From Corynebacterium massiliense DSM 45435 (GTDB taxonomy: Bacteria > Actinomycetota > Actinomycetes > Mycobacteriales > Mycobacteriaceae): a stretch of 64,000 bases of DNA. This document shows positions 35,290-43,235 of the stretch, in pieces. Numbering within the stretch: position 1 is the first letter of the stretch; the number at the start of each line of letters is the position of its first letter. The notes beneath the pieces are model-generated. The model had not been told where the DNA came from and ran no database searches. It saw only the letters and a program-made list of their open reading frames with translations. The position numbers and the translations under genes are program-made. The stretch lies in the NCBI RefSeq assembly GCF_028609805.1, contig NZ_CP063189.1, forward strand, positions 1,116,001-1,180,000. Reading direction: 5' to 3'.

Positions 35290-36165
35290 CTAATACGGCT
35301 GGATTGCCCCCGTGGCAAGCAGCAGCATGACCAACAGGCCCAGCGGAATGCGGTACGCCGCGAACCAGGCGAACGAGTGGTTGGACACGAACTTCAGCAG
35401 CCAGGCGATAGACGCGTAGCCAATGACGAAGGCGATGGCCGTGCCCACGGCCAGCTGCGGCACCGTGGCCACCTGTCCGGCGGACGGGTCGAGCGCGTCC
35501 TTCAACTCGAAGAGCCCGGAACCAAGCACAGCCGGGATGGCCAACAGGAAGGAAAAGCGGGTGGCCACTTCCCTATTAAGACCTAAGAACAAACCGCCCG
35601 AAATCGTGCCGCCGGACCGCGAGACACCGGGGATGAGCGCAAGGCACTGACACAGGCCCATCACGATCGCGTCCTTGAACGTGAGCTGATCGAAGTCGCG
35701 CTTCTTCTGCCCCCACTTCTCGGCGGCAATGAAGACGAACGAGAATAGGATGAGCATCGCGGCGGTGGCCCACAGATTGCGGAAGGTGCTGCGGATGAGG
35801 TCCTGCAAGAACAGGCCCGCAAACACAATGGGCACGGAACCAACGATGACGAACCAGCCCATCCGCCAGTCCTGACCGCGGGAGTCCTTGTCCGCCCAGC
35901 CGCGGAACCACCCGCGGAGGATCTGCCAGATCATGGGCGCGAAGTAGACCAAGACGGCTAGCTCGGTGCCGAGCTGGATCACGGCGGTAAAGGACGCGCC
36001 GGCATCGGCTCCCCAGAACAGCTCGGAGAAGATGCGCAAGTGCCCCGATGAGGACACGGGGAGGAACTCGGTCAGGCCCTGCAGAATGGACAGGACAATG
36101 GTCTGCAACCAGCTCATATCGGTGAGCTCGGGAGACTGTTGTGCGAGAGTGCTGACGTTATTCAC
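35290..36165 (-). CDS. uppP: Undecaprenyl-diphosphatase UppP (BacA)
   Basis: Recycles the cell-wall lipid carrier by dephosphorylating undecaprenyl/decaprenyl diphosphate; multi-pass membrane enzyme. The two signature loops are present: [17 protein letters not shown] and [14 protein letters not shown]. 291 residues from a GTG; TAGGCT is 7 nt upstream of it, so the mRNA is probably leaderless. An internal ATG (MSWLQ, 36117) is an alternative start but has no ribosome site. Divergent from the lipoprotein gene across only 42 bp; mshC follows at 33 nt. Confidence 0.95.
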   Translation of the reverse strand: MNNVSTLAQQSPELTDMSWLQTIVLSILQGLTEFLPVSSSGHLRIFSELFWGADAGASFTAVIQLGTELAVLVYFAPMIWQILRGWFRGWADKDSRGQDWRMGWFVIVGSVPIVFAGLFLQDLIRSTFRNLWATAAMLILFSFVFIAAEKWGQKKRDFDQLTFKDAIVMGLCQCLALIPGVSRSGGTISGGLFLGLNREVATRFSFLLAIPAVLGSGLFELKDALDPSAGQVATVPQLAVGTAIAFVIGYASIAWLLKFVSNHSFAWFAAYRIPLGLLVMLLLATGAIQPY

Positions 36166-36172
36166 CCGCCAC

Positions 36173-36178
36173 AGCCTA
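36173..36178 (-). promoter_or_regulatory. -10 box of uppP (leaderless)
   Basis: Complement reads TAGGCT, 7 nt before GTG 36165. It falls where the -35 of the divergent promoter should be. Confidence 0.5.
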
Positions 36179-36193
36179 CAGCTGCCCCGCTGC

Positions 36194-36199
36194 TACGAT
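36194..36199 (+). promoter_or_regulatory. -10 box of the lipoprotein gene (leaderless)
   Basis: TACGAT, 8 nt before GTG 36208. It falls where the -35 of the uppP promoter should be. Confidence 0.5.
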
Positions 36200-36207
36200 A
36201 AACAGCC

Positions 36208-37293
36208 GTGCTTGGATCGTCGATGAATTTCCCGCGCCGCACCGCAACGGCCGTAGCGCTCGCCGCGACCCTTTCCGGCGCGCTGGCCGCCGCTGGGTGT
36301 CAGGCAAACACCCCGCCCGATGACGCCAAGGAAGCCGAGGTGCAGGGCAACGCTACCCCGGCGGAGTCACCGCGCACCGAGGAATCCGGGGATAAGCTCG
36401 CCGGCGATATCCTCAACGCGCCGCGCGGCCTCGACGACATCACCGACCTCGAATCGATCGGCACCACCCTCGCCGCGCGCTCCGGCGACACGCTAGCCGT
36501 GGGGTCGGTCGATGACTTCCGCGCCGGGAAGGCGAAGACCATTTCCCTGCCTGGCGAGTGCGGCGACATCACAACCGCCACCGACCCGGACAAATTCGTC
36601 GCTCCCTGCGGCGACGAGGTGCTGTTTGTCCCGGCTGACTCGCCCGCGGATGTCTCCCACGTCAAGGTCGACGAGGAGTTCCCAGTCACCGCCGCGACGG
36701 TCACGGAGACCGGGGATCTCTACGTCACCTCGCGCGACGTCGACCGCGTCGCCGTGTATCGCGATGGCTCCCGCGCGGAAGAAATCCGCGTCGAGGCAGG
36801 CACGGATCAGCTGCTCGCGGTGGGCAACGGCGATAAGGACGACGGCATCGTCCGTCTCAAGCGCGCAGACACCACGATCCAGTCGCTGGATCTGGACAAG
36901 TCGCGCGCCGGTGGCCGCCTCCGCGTGGGCCAGGGCCTGGGCGAGGCCGCCACGAGCCGCGACGGGGTCATTGTGGTGTCGGACACGATCGGCAAGCGCA
37001 TCGCCATCTACACCGATGATGACGTGGTCCGCCTGCACCAGCTGGGGCTGACGGATGGCTCCCCCTGGGCGGTGGCGTGGGATGCGAAACGCCAGCTTGC
37101 CTGGGCTACCACGACGGACAACAATAAGGCGCAGGCATTCGACATTTCTACCGGCGTTCCGGAACCGCGGGGGCAGGTCGACACGCTTGCCGATGCCCAG
37201 AGCATGACCGTGCTTGCCGATGGCACCGTGGTCTTCGCCTCCGCAACCGGCGAGGGGATCCAAGTGGTTTCGGATCCGGCGCTGGATAAGTAG
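36208..37293 (+). CDS. Secreted lipoprotein with beta-propeller-like repeats
   Basis: 361 residues. Twin-basic start (PRRTATAVALAATLSGALAAAGC) ends in a lipobox with Cys31, so it should be lipidated and anchored outside the membrane. After a Pro/Glu-rich linker the rest reads as repeated short strands with Asp-Gly turns (TETGDLYVTSRDVDRVAVYRDG; TSRDGVIVVSDTIGKRIAIYTDDD; AVAWDAKRQLAWATTTDNNKAQAFD), a YncE/NHL-like propeller pattern. Two Cys (ECGDI, PCGDE) may form a disulfide. Two GCTTGCCGATG words occur 17 nt apart near its end. 22 nt ahead of pyrD. Ligand or partner unknown. Confidence 0.85.
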   Translation: MLGSSMNFPRRTATAVALAATLSGALAAAGCQANTPPDDAKEAEVQGNATPAESPRTEESGDKLAGDILNAPRGLDDITDLESIGTTLAARSGDTLAVGSVDDFRAGKAKTISLPGECGDITTATDPDKFVAPCGDEVLFVPADSPADVSHVKVDEEFPVTAATVTETGDLYVTSRDVDRVAVYRDGSRAEEIRVEAGTDQLLAVGNGDKDDGIVRLKRADTTIQSLDLDKSRAGGRLRVGQGLGEAATSRDGVIVVSDTIGKRIAIYTDDDVVRLHQLGLTDGSPWAVAWDAKRQLAWATTTDNNKAQAFDISTGVPEPRGQVDTLADAQSMTVLADGTVVFASATGEGIQVVSDPALDK

Positions 37294-37315
37294 GTAAGGA
37301 CGGCGAATTTCACCC

Positions 37316-38464
37316 ATGACGCAGCACCACGTTTCCGCGGATAACCCCACCTCGCTTCCGGGCCGTGCCTTCGACGCGGCGTACCAGCTGGCGCTCAAAG
37401 GCATGTTCACCATCGACCCGGAGCGCATCCACACGTGGATGACCGCGGCGCTGCGCGGGTTCAGTGCGGCCACCCCGCTTAACCGCGCGGTCAACCGAAT
37501 CGTGCCGGTCAACGACGATTCCCTGGCCCAGACCGTCTTCGGCGTCCACTTCCCGCGCCCGCTCGGGTTGGCTGCCGGGTTCGACAAAAACGCCGCGGCT
37601 GCCGATGCCTGGGGGCCGGTCGGTTTCGGCTACGCCGAGCTGGGCACCGTCACCGCATACGGCCAGCCGGGCAACCCGCAGCCGCGCCTTTTCCGCCTGC
37701 CGGCCGATAAGGCGCTGCTCAACCGCATGGGCTTCAACAACCACGGAGCTATGGCGGCGGCCAAAAACCTCCGGGCGCGCCACTCCGATGACGTCATCGG
37801 CATCAACATCGGAAAGACGAAAAAGACCCCGCTCGACGAAGCAGTCGATGACTACCGCCGCTCGGCCTCCCTGTTGGGCGGGCTGGCGGATTATCTCGTC
37901 GTCAACGTCTCCTCCCCCAACACGCCGGGGCTGCGCGACCTGCAGGCCGTCGAGTCTCTGCGCCCCATCATGCAGGCGGTCACCGAGTCCACCGATACCC
38001 CGGTGCTGGTGAAGATCGCGCCTGATCTTTCGGATCCGGATATTGACGCGGTTGCGGATCTGGCCGGCGAGATGGGCCTGTCCGGCATTGTGGCCACCAA
38101 CACGACCATTTCCCGCGAGGGGCTCACTACGCCCGCGTCGCGCGTGGCAGAGATGGGCGCTGGCGGCGTGTCGGGCGCGCCGCTGACCGAGCGCTCCACG
38201 GAAGTACTCCGCCGGCTGTACGAGCGCGTGGGCGAAGACTTGGTCCTCATCGGCGCCGGCGGCATCTCCACGCCGCAGCAGGCCTGGGAGCGCATTGCAG
38301 CGGGTGCTTCCCTGCTGCAGGCCTACACCGCGTTCATCTACGGCGGCCCGGGGTGGATCCACCGAGTGCACCGGGGCATCGCCACACAGCTGAAAGCCCA
38401 CGGCCTCGAAAACATTTCTGAAGCCGTGGGCAGTGGCCTTGAATGGAAGGCCGTCGAACGGTAG
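37316..38464 (+). CDS. pyrD: Quinone-dependent (class 2) dihydroorotate dehydrogenase
   Basis: Oxidises dihydroorotate to orotate in pyrimidine synthesis, passing electrons via FMN to menaquinone. 382 residues with the class 2 N-terminal helical membrane-association domain ([20 protein letters not shown]), the FMN site [32 protein letters not shown], catalytic Ser in [12 protein letters not shown], and GAGGIST with [13 protein letters not shown] for phosphate binding. AAGGA lies 15 nt before the ATG. Probably cotranscribed with the lipoprotein gene; convergent with the PEBP gene. Confidence 0.96.
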   Translation: MTQHHVSADNPTSLPGRAFDAAYQLALKGMFTIDPERIHTWMTAALRGFSAATPLNRAVNRIVPVNDDSLAQTVFGVHFPRPLGLAAGFDKNAAAADAWGPVGFGYAELGTVTAYGQPGNPQPRLFRLPADKALLNRMGFNNHGAMAAAKNLRARHSDDVIGINIGKTKKTPLDEAVDDYRRSASLLGGLADYLVVNVSSPNTPGLRDLQAVESLRPIMQAVTESTDTPVLVKIAPDLSDPDIDAVADLAGEMGLSGIVATNTTISREGLTTPASRVAEMGAGGVSGAPLTERSTEVLRRLYERVGEDLVLIGAGGISTPQQAWERIAAGASLLQAYTAFIYGGPGWIHRVHRGIATQLKAHGLENISEAVGSGLEWKAVER

Positions 38465-38482
38465 GCCCTGGAAGGGTTCGGT

Positions 38483-39022
38483 TTACTCGGACTCTTCGTA
38501 CCAGCCCCACAGGACCGCGCGGCCCAAGGCGTGGAAGTGCAGGTTAAAGCCCAGGACCGCCGGGGAAGCATCCTCCGGGATGTCCAGGGCCGGCACGTCG
38601 ACGGCGTGCACGATGTAGATGTAGCGGTGCGGGCCGTGGCCGGCCGGCGGCTGGGCGCCGATGTACTCCCGCTGGCCGCCGTCATTGACCAACGAGACCA
38701 CGCCGTCGATTCCCAGATCGGCTGCGGAACCGGCGCCTGTGGGCAGCTCCGTGACATCCGCCGGGATGTTGAAGGCCGCCCAGTGCCAGAAGCCAGACAT
38801 GGTCGGCGCGTCCGGGTCGTAGCAGGTCACTGCCAGGGACTCGGTCCCCTCCGGCAGGTTGGACCACTCCAGCTGGGGCGAAACGTTATCCAGCTGGCAG
38901 TGCTTTTTAGCTAGCTCGTCACCGTCGACGAGGTCCGTGCTGGACAGGGTAAAAGAAGGCAGATCGCGCAGCGGCGCGAACGGATTGGAACCGGGGAAAC
39001 GAGAATCGTTGATGTCGGACAT
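38483..39022 (-). CDS. YbhB/YbcL (PEBP, Raf-kinase-inhibitor-like) protein
   Basis: 179-residue cytoplasmic phosphatidylethanolamine-binding-fold protein: AVTCYDPDAPTMSGFWHWAAFNIPADVTELP with the DPDAP and HW ligand-pocket residues, and GPHRYIYIVHAVD. These proteins bind anionic phosphate groups; the bacterial role is undefined. AAAGGAGG precedes the ATG at about 5 nt, a strong ribosome site, so unlike many neighbours this mRNA has a leader. Confidence 0.92.
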   Translation of the reverse strand: MSDINDSRFPGSNPFAPLRDLPSFTLSSTDLVDGDELAKKHCQLDNVSPQLEWSNLPEGTESLAVTCYDPDAPTMSGFWHWAAFNIPADVTELPTGAGSAADLGIDGVVSLVNDGGQREYIGAQPPAGHGPHRYIYIVHAVDVPALDIPEDASPAVLGFNLHFHALGRAVLWGWYEESE

Positions 39023-39120
39023 GCCTCCTTTGTACCTGAGGAGGTGGGATTACGTCAGAGTAATTTTCCCGCCAATTCACCGTCTCAAACCCCGTTGAAA
39101 AACCTCATTGCGCTGCCGAT

Positions 39121-39150
39121 TTGTAAAATAAACGGCCGAGGGGCTACTGT
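39121..39150 (+). promoter_or_regulatory. Promoter of tRNA-Leu
   Basis: TTGTAA (39121-39126), 18 nt, TACTGT (39145-39150), about 40 nt before the mature tRNA. Confidence 0.5.
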
Positions 39151-39189
39151 ATTTCAAGTGCCCCTGAGGCACAGACAAAAATTAGATAA

Positions 39190-39275
39190 GCCCGGGTGGC
39201 GGAATGGCAGACGCGCTAGCTTGAGGTGCTAGTGTCCTATTAACGGACGTGGGGGTTCAAGTCCCCCTCCGGGCA
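39190..39275 (+). tRNA. tRNA-Leu(GAG)
   Basis: 86 nt, class II. Acceptor GCCCGGG pairs with TCCGGGC; anticodon stem CTAGC/GCTAG encloses loop TTGAGGT with anticodon GAG; long variable arm (TGTCCTATTAACGGACG) and T arm GGGGGTTCAAGTCCCCC. Discriminator A. The following bases are CCG, so CCA is not encoded. Confidence 0.97.
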
Positions 39276-39281
39276 CCGCCT

Positions 39282-39329
39282 AAAGGCCCCGAGACACATC
39301 GTTTCCCACGGTGCGACTCGGGGCTTTTT
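39282..39329 (+). terminator. Rho-independent terminator of tRNA-Leu
   Basis: AAAGGCCCCGAG (39282-39293) pairs with CTCGGGGCTTTTT (39317-39329); the stem ends in a T5 run. Confidence 0.88.
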
Positions 39330-39338
39330 CACTTTCTA

Positions 39339-39344
39339 TATCGT
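39339..39344 (+). promoter_or_regulatory. -10 box of the GNAT gene (leaderless)
   Basis: TATCGT, 7 nt before ATG 39352, starting 10 nt after the tRNA terminator. Confidence 0.5.
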
Positions 39345-39351
39345 GTGGTGC

Positions 39352-40020
39352 ATGCCGAACGATAAGCACAACCACAACGTCACTATCCGACCCGCGCGCA
39401 AGGACGATCTCCCAGAGGCCATTGAGCTTCTGGCCCATGTCTTCGCAGAAGACCGCGCGGTGCGTTCCATCCTCGCGCACGCCTCCGACCACGATCCGGT
39501 GGATTTCGCCCGCGCCATCTACGAGATCCAGGTCTACGGCCACTACTTCGAGCGCGGGAAGATCGACTTGGCCGTGGAAGGCGACAAGATTTACGGCGTG
39601 GGCTTGTGGGCCAAACCCGGCGAGCAAATGTCCAACGCGCGCTTTGTGCGCCTGCTGCCGCGCTACGTCAAGCTCTTTGGCCGCGCCAGCGCCTTCGTCG
39701 CCCGCCGAGAGGCACGCGCGGAGGCCGCCCACCCACCGTTCCCGCACTGGTACACCTTCGCCCTGGGCGTGAGCCCGGACGCGCAGGGGCTCGGCGTGGG
39801 CTCCACCCTTTTGCGCCATGGTTTACAGCGCGCGCAGAACTCCCCGGTGTACTTGGAGGCGTCGACGCCGAAGTCGGCGGCGCTGTACCGCTCGTTCGGG
39901 TTCGTGGAGTTGGGCGAGATCGACATCCCCGGTGACAAGCTCTCCGATCCCCCGGAGATTGCTATGTGGCGGGAGCCGGAAGATCCGGCCAGCGCCGCAT
40001 ACACCAAGGAGTTGAAGTAG
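39352..40020 (+). CDS. GNAT-family N-acetyltransferase
   Basis: 222 residues. GNAT fold: VTIRPARKDDLPEAIELLAHVFAEDRA at the start, acetyl-CoA pyrophosphate loop LGVSPDAQGLGVGSTLLRHGL (Q/RxxGxG/A variant) at about residues 138-158, and YLEASTPKSAALYRSFGFVELGEI in motif B. Cytoplasmic. Substrate unknown; the family includes drug and amine acetylases. ATG 39352 rather than the in-frame GTG 9 nt upstream, because the -10 box positions the transcript start at the ATG. Confidence 0.88.
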   Translation: MPNDKHNHNVTIRPARKDDLPEAIELLAHVFAEDRAVRSILAHASDHDPVDFARAIYEIQVYGHYFERGKIDLAVEGDKIYGVGLWAKPGEQMSNARFVRLLPRYVKLFGRASAFVARREARAEAAHPPFPHWYTFALGVSPDAQGLGVGSTLLRHGLQRAQNSPVYLEASTPKSAALYRSFGFVELGEIDIPGDKLSDPPEIAMWREPEDPASAAYTKELK

Positions 40021-40039
40021 CTACCCGCCCGCGCGGTGC

Positions 40040-40045
40040 TAAAAT
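40040..40045 (+). promoter_or_regulatory. -10 box of the TVP38-like gene (leaderless)
   Basis: TAAAAT, 8 nt before ATG 40054. Confidence 0.55.
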
Positions 40046-40053
40046 CCTCGCCC

Positions 40054-40824
40054 ATGAACTTCCCGGGAGACACTCGCACGCACCGCTCTCGGCGAACTGT
40101 AGAACCTGGGCGACCTACCCTCTCCGGCCTGTGGGCATTCGCCCGCGGGCTTATCCGGGATGGGGCGCGCGCCGTCGCGCACTGGGACGCCAGGCGGTGG
40201 CTGACGGTGCTCGCCGGCGGCGCTGCGCTCGTCACCCTGATGGTTGTCCTCACCCACGTGGATATGGCGCAATTGCGCGCGTGGGCCCACCACACCGGCC
40301 CCTGGTTCGTGGTGGTCTTTGCCGCCCTCTACGTCGTCTTCACTCTCTTTCCCCTGCCCCGCACTATCTGGACCGTCACCGCCGGAATCCTCTTCGGCCC
40401 GTGGTCTGGGTTCGCCCTCGCGCTCGTCTCGCTGACCATCTCGGCGATGCTGGCGTTTACCGCCGTCCGCAGCGCGCTCGGAAGTTGGATCGCGCCGCGC
40501 CTTCACCACCCCACCGTCGCTGGCATCAACGATTACTTGCAGCGCCGGGGATGGGTGGCCATCGTCACGCTCCGCATGGTCGGCGCCGTGCCCTTTTCCA
40601 TTCTCAACTACGTGGCCGGCCTAACCCCCATCCCGCTGGGGCAGTTCACCGTGGCCACCGCACTCGGCTCCATCCCCACCACGGCGCTCGGCGTCTTCTT
40701 CGGCGATACCTTGACCGGCCACGCGGATCCGTGGGTCATCGCCGCCATGGCCGTGCTGGCCGTCTTCGCTATCGGTGCGTTGCTTTACGATGCCCACCGC
40801 GACCGCGTCAAGGGCCACGGGTAG
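40054..40824 (+). CDS. TVP38/TMEM64 (VTT/DedA-like) membrane protein
   Basis: 256 residues with about six hydrophobic segments after a basic ~45-residue N-terminus. The VTT domain pattern is visible: FPLPRTIWTVTAGILFGPWSGFALALVSLTISAMLAF (re-entrant loop with Pro and Gly) and LRMVGAVPFSILNYVAGLTPIPLGQFTVATALGSIPTTALGVFFGD. Such proteins are linked to lipid scrambling, including undecaprenyl-phosphate flipping for some DedA members; the substrate here is not known. An ATG 18 nt upstream is excluded by the position of the -10 box. Confidence 0.88.
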   Translation: MNFPGDTRTHRSRRTVEPGRPTLSGLWAFARGLIRDGARAVAHWDARRWLTVLAGGAALVTLMVVLTHVDMAQLRAWAHHTGPWFVVVFAALYVVFTLFPLPRTIWTVTAGILFGPWSGFALALVSLTISAMLAFTAVRSALGSWIAPRLHHPTVAGINDYLQRRGWVAIVTLRMVGAVPFSILNYVAGLTPIPLGQFTVATALGSIPTTALGVFFGDTLTGHADPWVIAAMAVLAVFAIGALLYDAHRDRVKGHG

Positions 40825-40828
40825 ACTG

Positions 40829-40856
40829 CACACACATGTAGTCAGTGGTGTGTGTG
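40829..40856. repeat. CACACACA / TGTGTGTG inverted repeat in a leader region
   Basis: 8-bp arms with a 12-nt loop. TAGACT at 40822-40827, overlapping the previous stop codon, is a likely -10 that would place the hairpin at the 5' end of the mRNA for the gene at 40915. Confidence 0.5.
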
Positions 40857-40914
40857 ACCGCCAGCGCGCAGCCGCCACCAACCCCTCGAAATCCCGGAAG
40901 GAGCACGCCGCCTC

Positions 40915-41496
40915 ATGTTCGCTATTCACGCCCGTTACCGTGGTCGTTCCGCCCAGCGTTCTGACCTGGTGGGGCGGTCTGCCGAGGCGTTGTCCACCCT
41001 CGACGGGGTGGGTGAATTCGCCCGCCTGGGCGTGGAAGACATCCGCGCGGTCGTGGATTCCGCCGAGAGCGTCTACGAGGTCACCATGGCGCTGCTTGCC
41101 GATGGCGCCTGGGCCATCGGCATCGGCATCGCCCCGGATGAGGAAGAGGCCGCGGAGGCGGCCACGCGGTCACTCCGGAAAGCGTCCCGCGCCGGCAAGG
41201 TATATGCGCTCGTAGACGACGTGGAGGTGGATCGCGCTGAGCGCGCCGCGCGGGCGGACGATATCACCGCCATTTTTGGGCTGCTGGGCCACATCCTGCA
41301 CAAGCGCACCCCGGAAGGCCGGGAGGCCACGAGCCTGGTGCGCGGCGGGTGGAACCAGAACGAGGCGGCAGAGCAGCTCGGCATCTCCAAGCAGGCGATG
41401 TCGCAGCGCCTGCAGGCGGCCGGCTGGGCCGCCGAGACCGCCGGCTGGCAGCTGGCGCTGCGCGTGCTGGACCGCGCGGCCGACCCCCAGCGCTAA
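40915..41496 (+). CDS. SatD-like HTH protein of unknown function
   Basis: 193 residues. Begins MFAIHARYRGRSAQRSDLVG; the middle is a mixed alpha/beta domain (VYEVTMALLADGAWAIGIGIAPDEEEAAEAATRSLRKA) and the C-terminal third has a helix-turn-helix, GGWNQNEAAEQLGISKQAMSQRLQAAGW. The order recalls SatD-type proteins, but I am not certain of the family. The ATG has GGAAGGAG about 12 nt upstream, so this gene has a leader. Its final 4 nt overlap the convergent DUF3097 gene. A DNA-binding regulatory role is plausible. Confidence 0.7.
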   Translation: MFAIHARYRGRSAQRSDLVGRSAEALSTLDGVGEFARLGVEDIRAVVDSAESVYEVTMALLADGAWAIGIGIAPDEEEAAEAATRSLRKASRAGKVYALVDDVEVDRAERAARADDITAIFGLLGHILHKRTPEGREATSLVRGGWNQNEAAEQLGISKQAMSQRLQAAGWAAETAGWQLALRVLDRAADPQR

Positions 41497-42341
41497 AGCA
41501 GATCTGACTTGCTCAGTTCCGGGGTGGTCACAAAATCCACGAGCCGCTCGACCGCGCCGATGAGCGTCGAGTCCAGATCCCTAAAGGTATTGACCGCGTT
41601 ATAGACGCGGTTCCACCCTTCTTTCCGGTCGGACCAGCCGACGCGGCGGCAGATGCCCGTCTTCCAGTCCTCGCCGTAGGGCACGTCCGGCCACTCGCGC
41701 AAGCCGAGGCGCTCGGGCTTCACCGCCGCCCAGATGTCGATGTAAGGGTGTCCGGTGACAAGCACGTGCTCGCCCACCGTCTCCGTCATGCGGGTTTCTT
41801 TCGATCCCTCCACCAGGTGATCTGCCAAGACCCCCACGCGGCGTCCAGGCCCCGGCTGGAATTCTTTGAGGCGAGCCTCCAAGTTGTCCAGGCCCTCGAG
41901 GTACTCCACGACCACGCCCTCCACGCGCAGATCATGGCCCCAGACCTTCTCCACGATGGCGGCATCATGGATGCCCTCCACCCAGATGCGCGACGGCGCC
42001 GCCACCTTGGCCTCCACATTTTCTACCCGGCGAGAACCCGAATTGGATTTGCGAGGTGCGGCTTTGGGCACGTACCGCACCAAGGTGACCGGCTCGCCCT
42101 CGAACAGGAAACCGCCTTTGACCAGGTTGAAGACCCGCTCGACCCCGTGCCGGTCCTCTAAGCGCACGACTTCGCCGAAGATGGTTTTATCCACTCCCAT
42201 GACGGCGCCGACGAAGTCGTCGCCACGCACCTCCACCACCATGCCGGGCTCCGCCGGCACCTCCGGATAGGACCGCGGGCGGTTGCGCTGGTGTCCTGAG
42301 AAGATGTCTCCGGCATAGGGGTCACGGGAAGCAAAACTCAT
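41493..42341 (-). CDS. DUF3097-family protein
   Basis: 282 residues, conserved in actinobacteria, no assigned function. Soluble. Features include an N-terminal barrel-like region (VVEVRGDDFVGAVMGVDKTIFGEVVRLEDRHGVERVF), a central segment reminiscent of a Toprim-like fold (IWVEGIHDAAIVEKVWGHDLR, with E and D in VEGIHD, and VGVLADHLVEGSKE), and a C-terminal Trp/Arg-rich part. The Toprim resemblance (E...DxxD-like spacing) is my inference. TAGGCT lies 8 nt before the ATG. Divergent from the gene at 42375 with only 33 bp between start codons. Confidence 0.82.
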   Translation of the reverse strand: MSFASRDPYAGDIFSGHQRNRPRSYPEVPAEPGMVVEVRGDDFVGAVMGVDKTIFGEVVRLEDRHGVERVFNLVKGGFLFEGEPVTLVRYVPKAAPRKSNSGSRRVENVEAKVAAPSRIWVEGIHDAAIVEKVWGHDLRVEGVVVEYLEGLDNLEARLKEFQPGPGRRVGVLADHLVEGSKETRMTETVGEHVLVTGHPYIDIWAAVKPERLGLREWPDVPYGEDWKTGICRRVGWSDRKEGWNRVYNAVNTFRDLDSTLIGAVERLVDFVTTPELSKSDLL

Positions 42342-42349
42342 AGGGAATG

Positions 42350-42355
42350 AGCCTA
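42350..42355 (-). promoter_or_regulatory. -10 box of the DUF3097 gene (leaderless)
   Basis: Complement reads TAGGCT, 8 nt before the ATG at 42341. Confidence 0.55.
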
Positions 42356-42360
42356 TCGCC

Positions 42361-42366
42361 TACACT
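42361..42366 (+). promoter_or_regulatory. -10 box of the gene at 42375 (leaderless)
   Basis: TACACT, 8 nt before ATG 42375 and only 5 bp from the oppositely directed -10 at 42350-42355. Confidence 0.55.
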
Positions 42367-42374
42367 GGCCCGCT

Positions 42375-43223
42375 ATGGATATACGCGCCGAGGTCTGGTC
42401 ACCACTGCAAAACACCGCGGTTTGGCTGGGAGCCTGGCTCTACGGGCACGCGGCGACCGACGACTTCCTGGATGCCCTGCGCGCGCTCGGCGGCGAGCAG
42501 ACCGTGGCCGACGGGAGGCCTTTCGTAGATCTCCTCGCGCTCGTGCGCGAGGAGGCGACCGCCGCCGCGACCGCCACCACTGCCGCCGACGGCGACAGCC
42601 CCGGCGAACCCGTGGTGCGCCTCATCCTTTCTGGCCCCGGCGAGGCCCCCGCACTGCCGGCGGGCAGCGAATCGGCGAAACGGGCTGCCCGCAACCGCAG
42701 CGGGGCCATCGTCGTGCGCACCGCCGATCCGGACCGCCACCTCGTTCTCATCCCGGACGCAGGCCCGCGCCCAGACGCCCACCGATCCACCGGTGACAGC
42801 GGCCGTGACGCTGCGGTGGGAACCCAATGGGAGGTTATCGAGGAAACCACGCCCCTGCCCGCCCCCGCCTGGCTGTCTCCCGGCGAGGCGGACGCGCTGC
42901 TGACGGAGGCCACCAACGAGTCCGCGGACATGATTGAGGCCGCGGCCGCCCAGGCCGAGTTCGCCGCGCCGGATCTCCCCCGCCCGCGGCTAACAGTGGG
43001 CACGCTGTCGGATTTTTACGACACCCCCGGTTTGCCCGCCGCGGTTCCTGCCCGCGCGGCCAAGCTATTCGCACGCGCCGACAACGTCGCCGCGATCATT
43101 GAGGCCGTCGCCGAGCGCGCCCGCGACCACTCTTTTGATCCGCAGCTGCTCCGCCTGTGGCGGCACATTCGTGCCGCGCGCATGACGGGCGTGGCCTACA
43201 GCGTGCGGGAGTTTTCCCGCTAA
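42375..43223 (+). CDS. Conserved corynebacterial protein of unknown function
   Basis: 282 residues, no membrane segment or signal. The N-terminal part (MDIRAEVWSPLQNTAVWLGAWLYGHAATDDFLDALRAL) is helical. A low-complexity Ala/Thr stretch follows (EEATAAATATTAADGD), then a strand-rich region with HLVLIPDAGP, and an Ala-rich helical C-terminus ending MTGVAYSVREFSR. I do not recognise a family or active site. Codon use matches neighbours. The shared promoter region with the DUF3097 gene may mean linked or alternating expression. Confidence 0.7.
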   Translation: MDIRAEVWSPLQNTAVWLGAWLYGHAATDDFLDALRALGGEQTVADGRPFVDLLALVREEATAAATATTAADGDSPGEPVVRLILSGPGEAPALPAGSESAKRAARNRSGAIVVRTADPDRHLVLIPDAGPRPDAHRSTGDSGRDAAVGTQWEVIEETTPLPAPAWLSPGEADALLTEATNESADMIEAAAAQAEFAAPDLPRPRLTVGTLSDFYDTPGLPAAVPARAAKLFARADNVAAIIEAVAERARDHSFDPQLLRLWRHIRAARMTGVAYSVREFSR

Positions 43224-43235
43224 GCAGCCTTTTAG

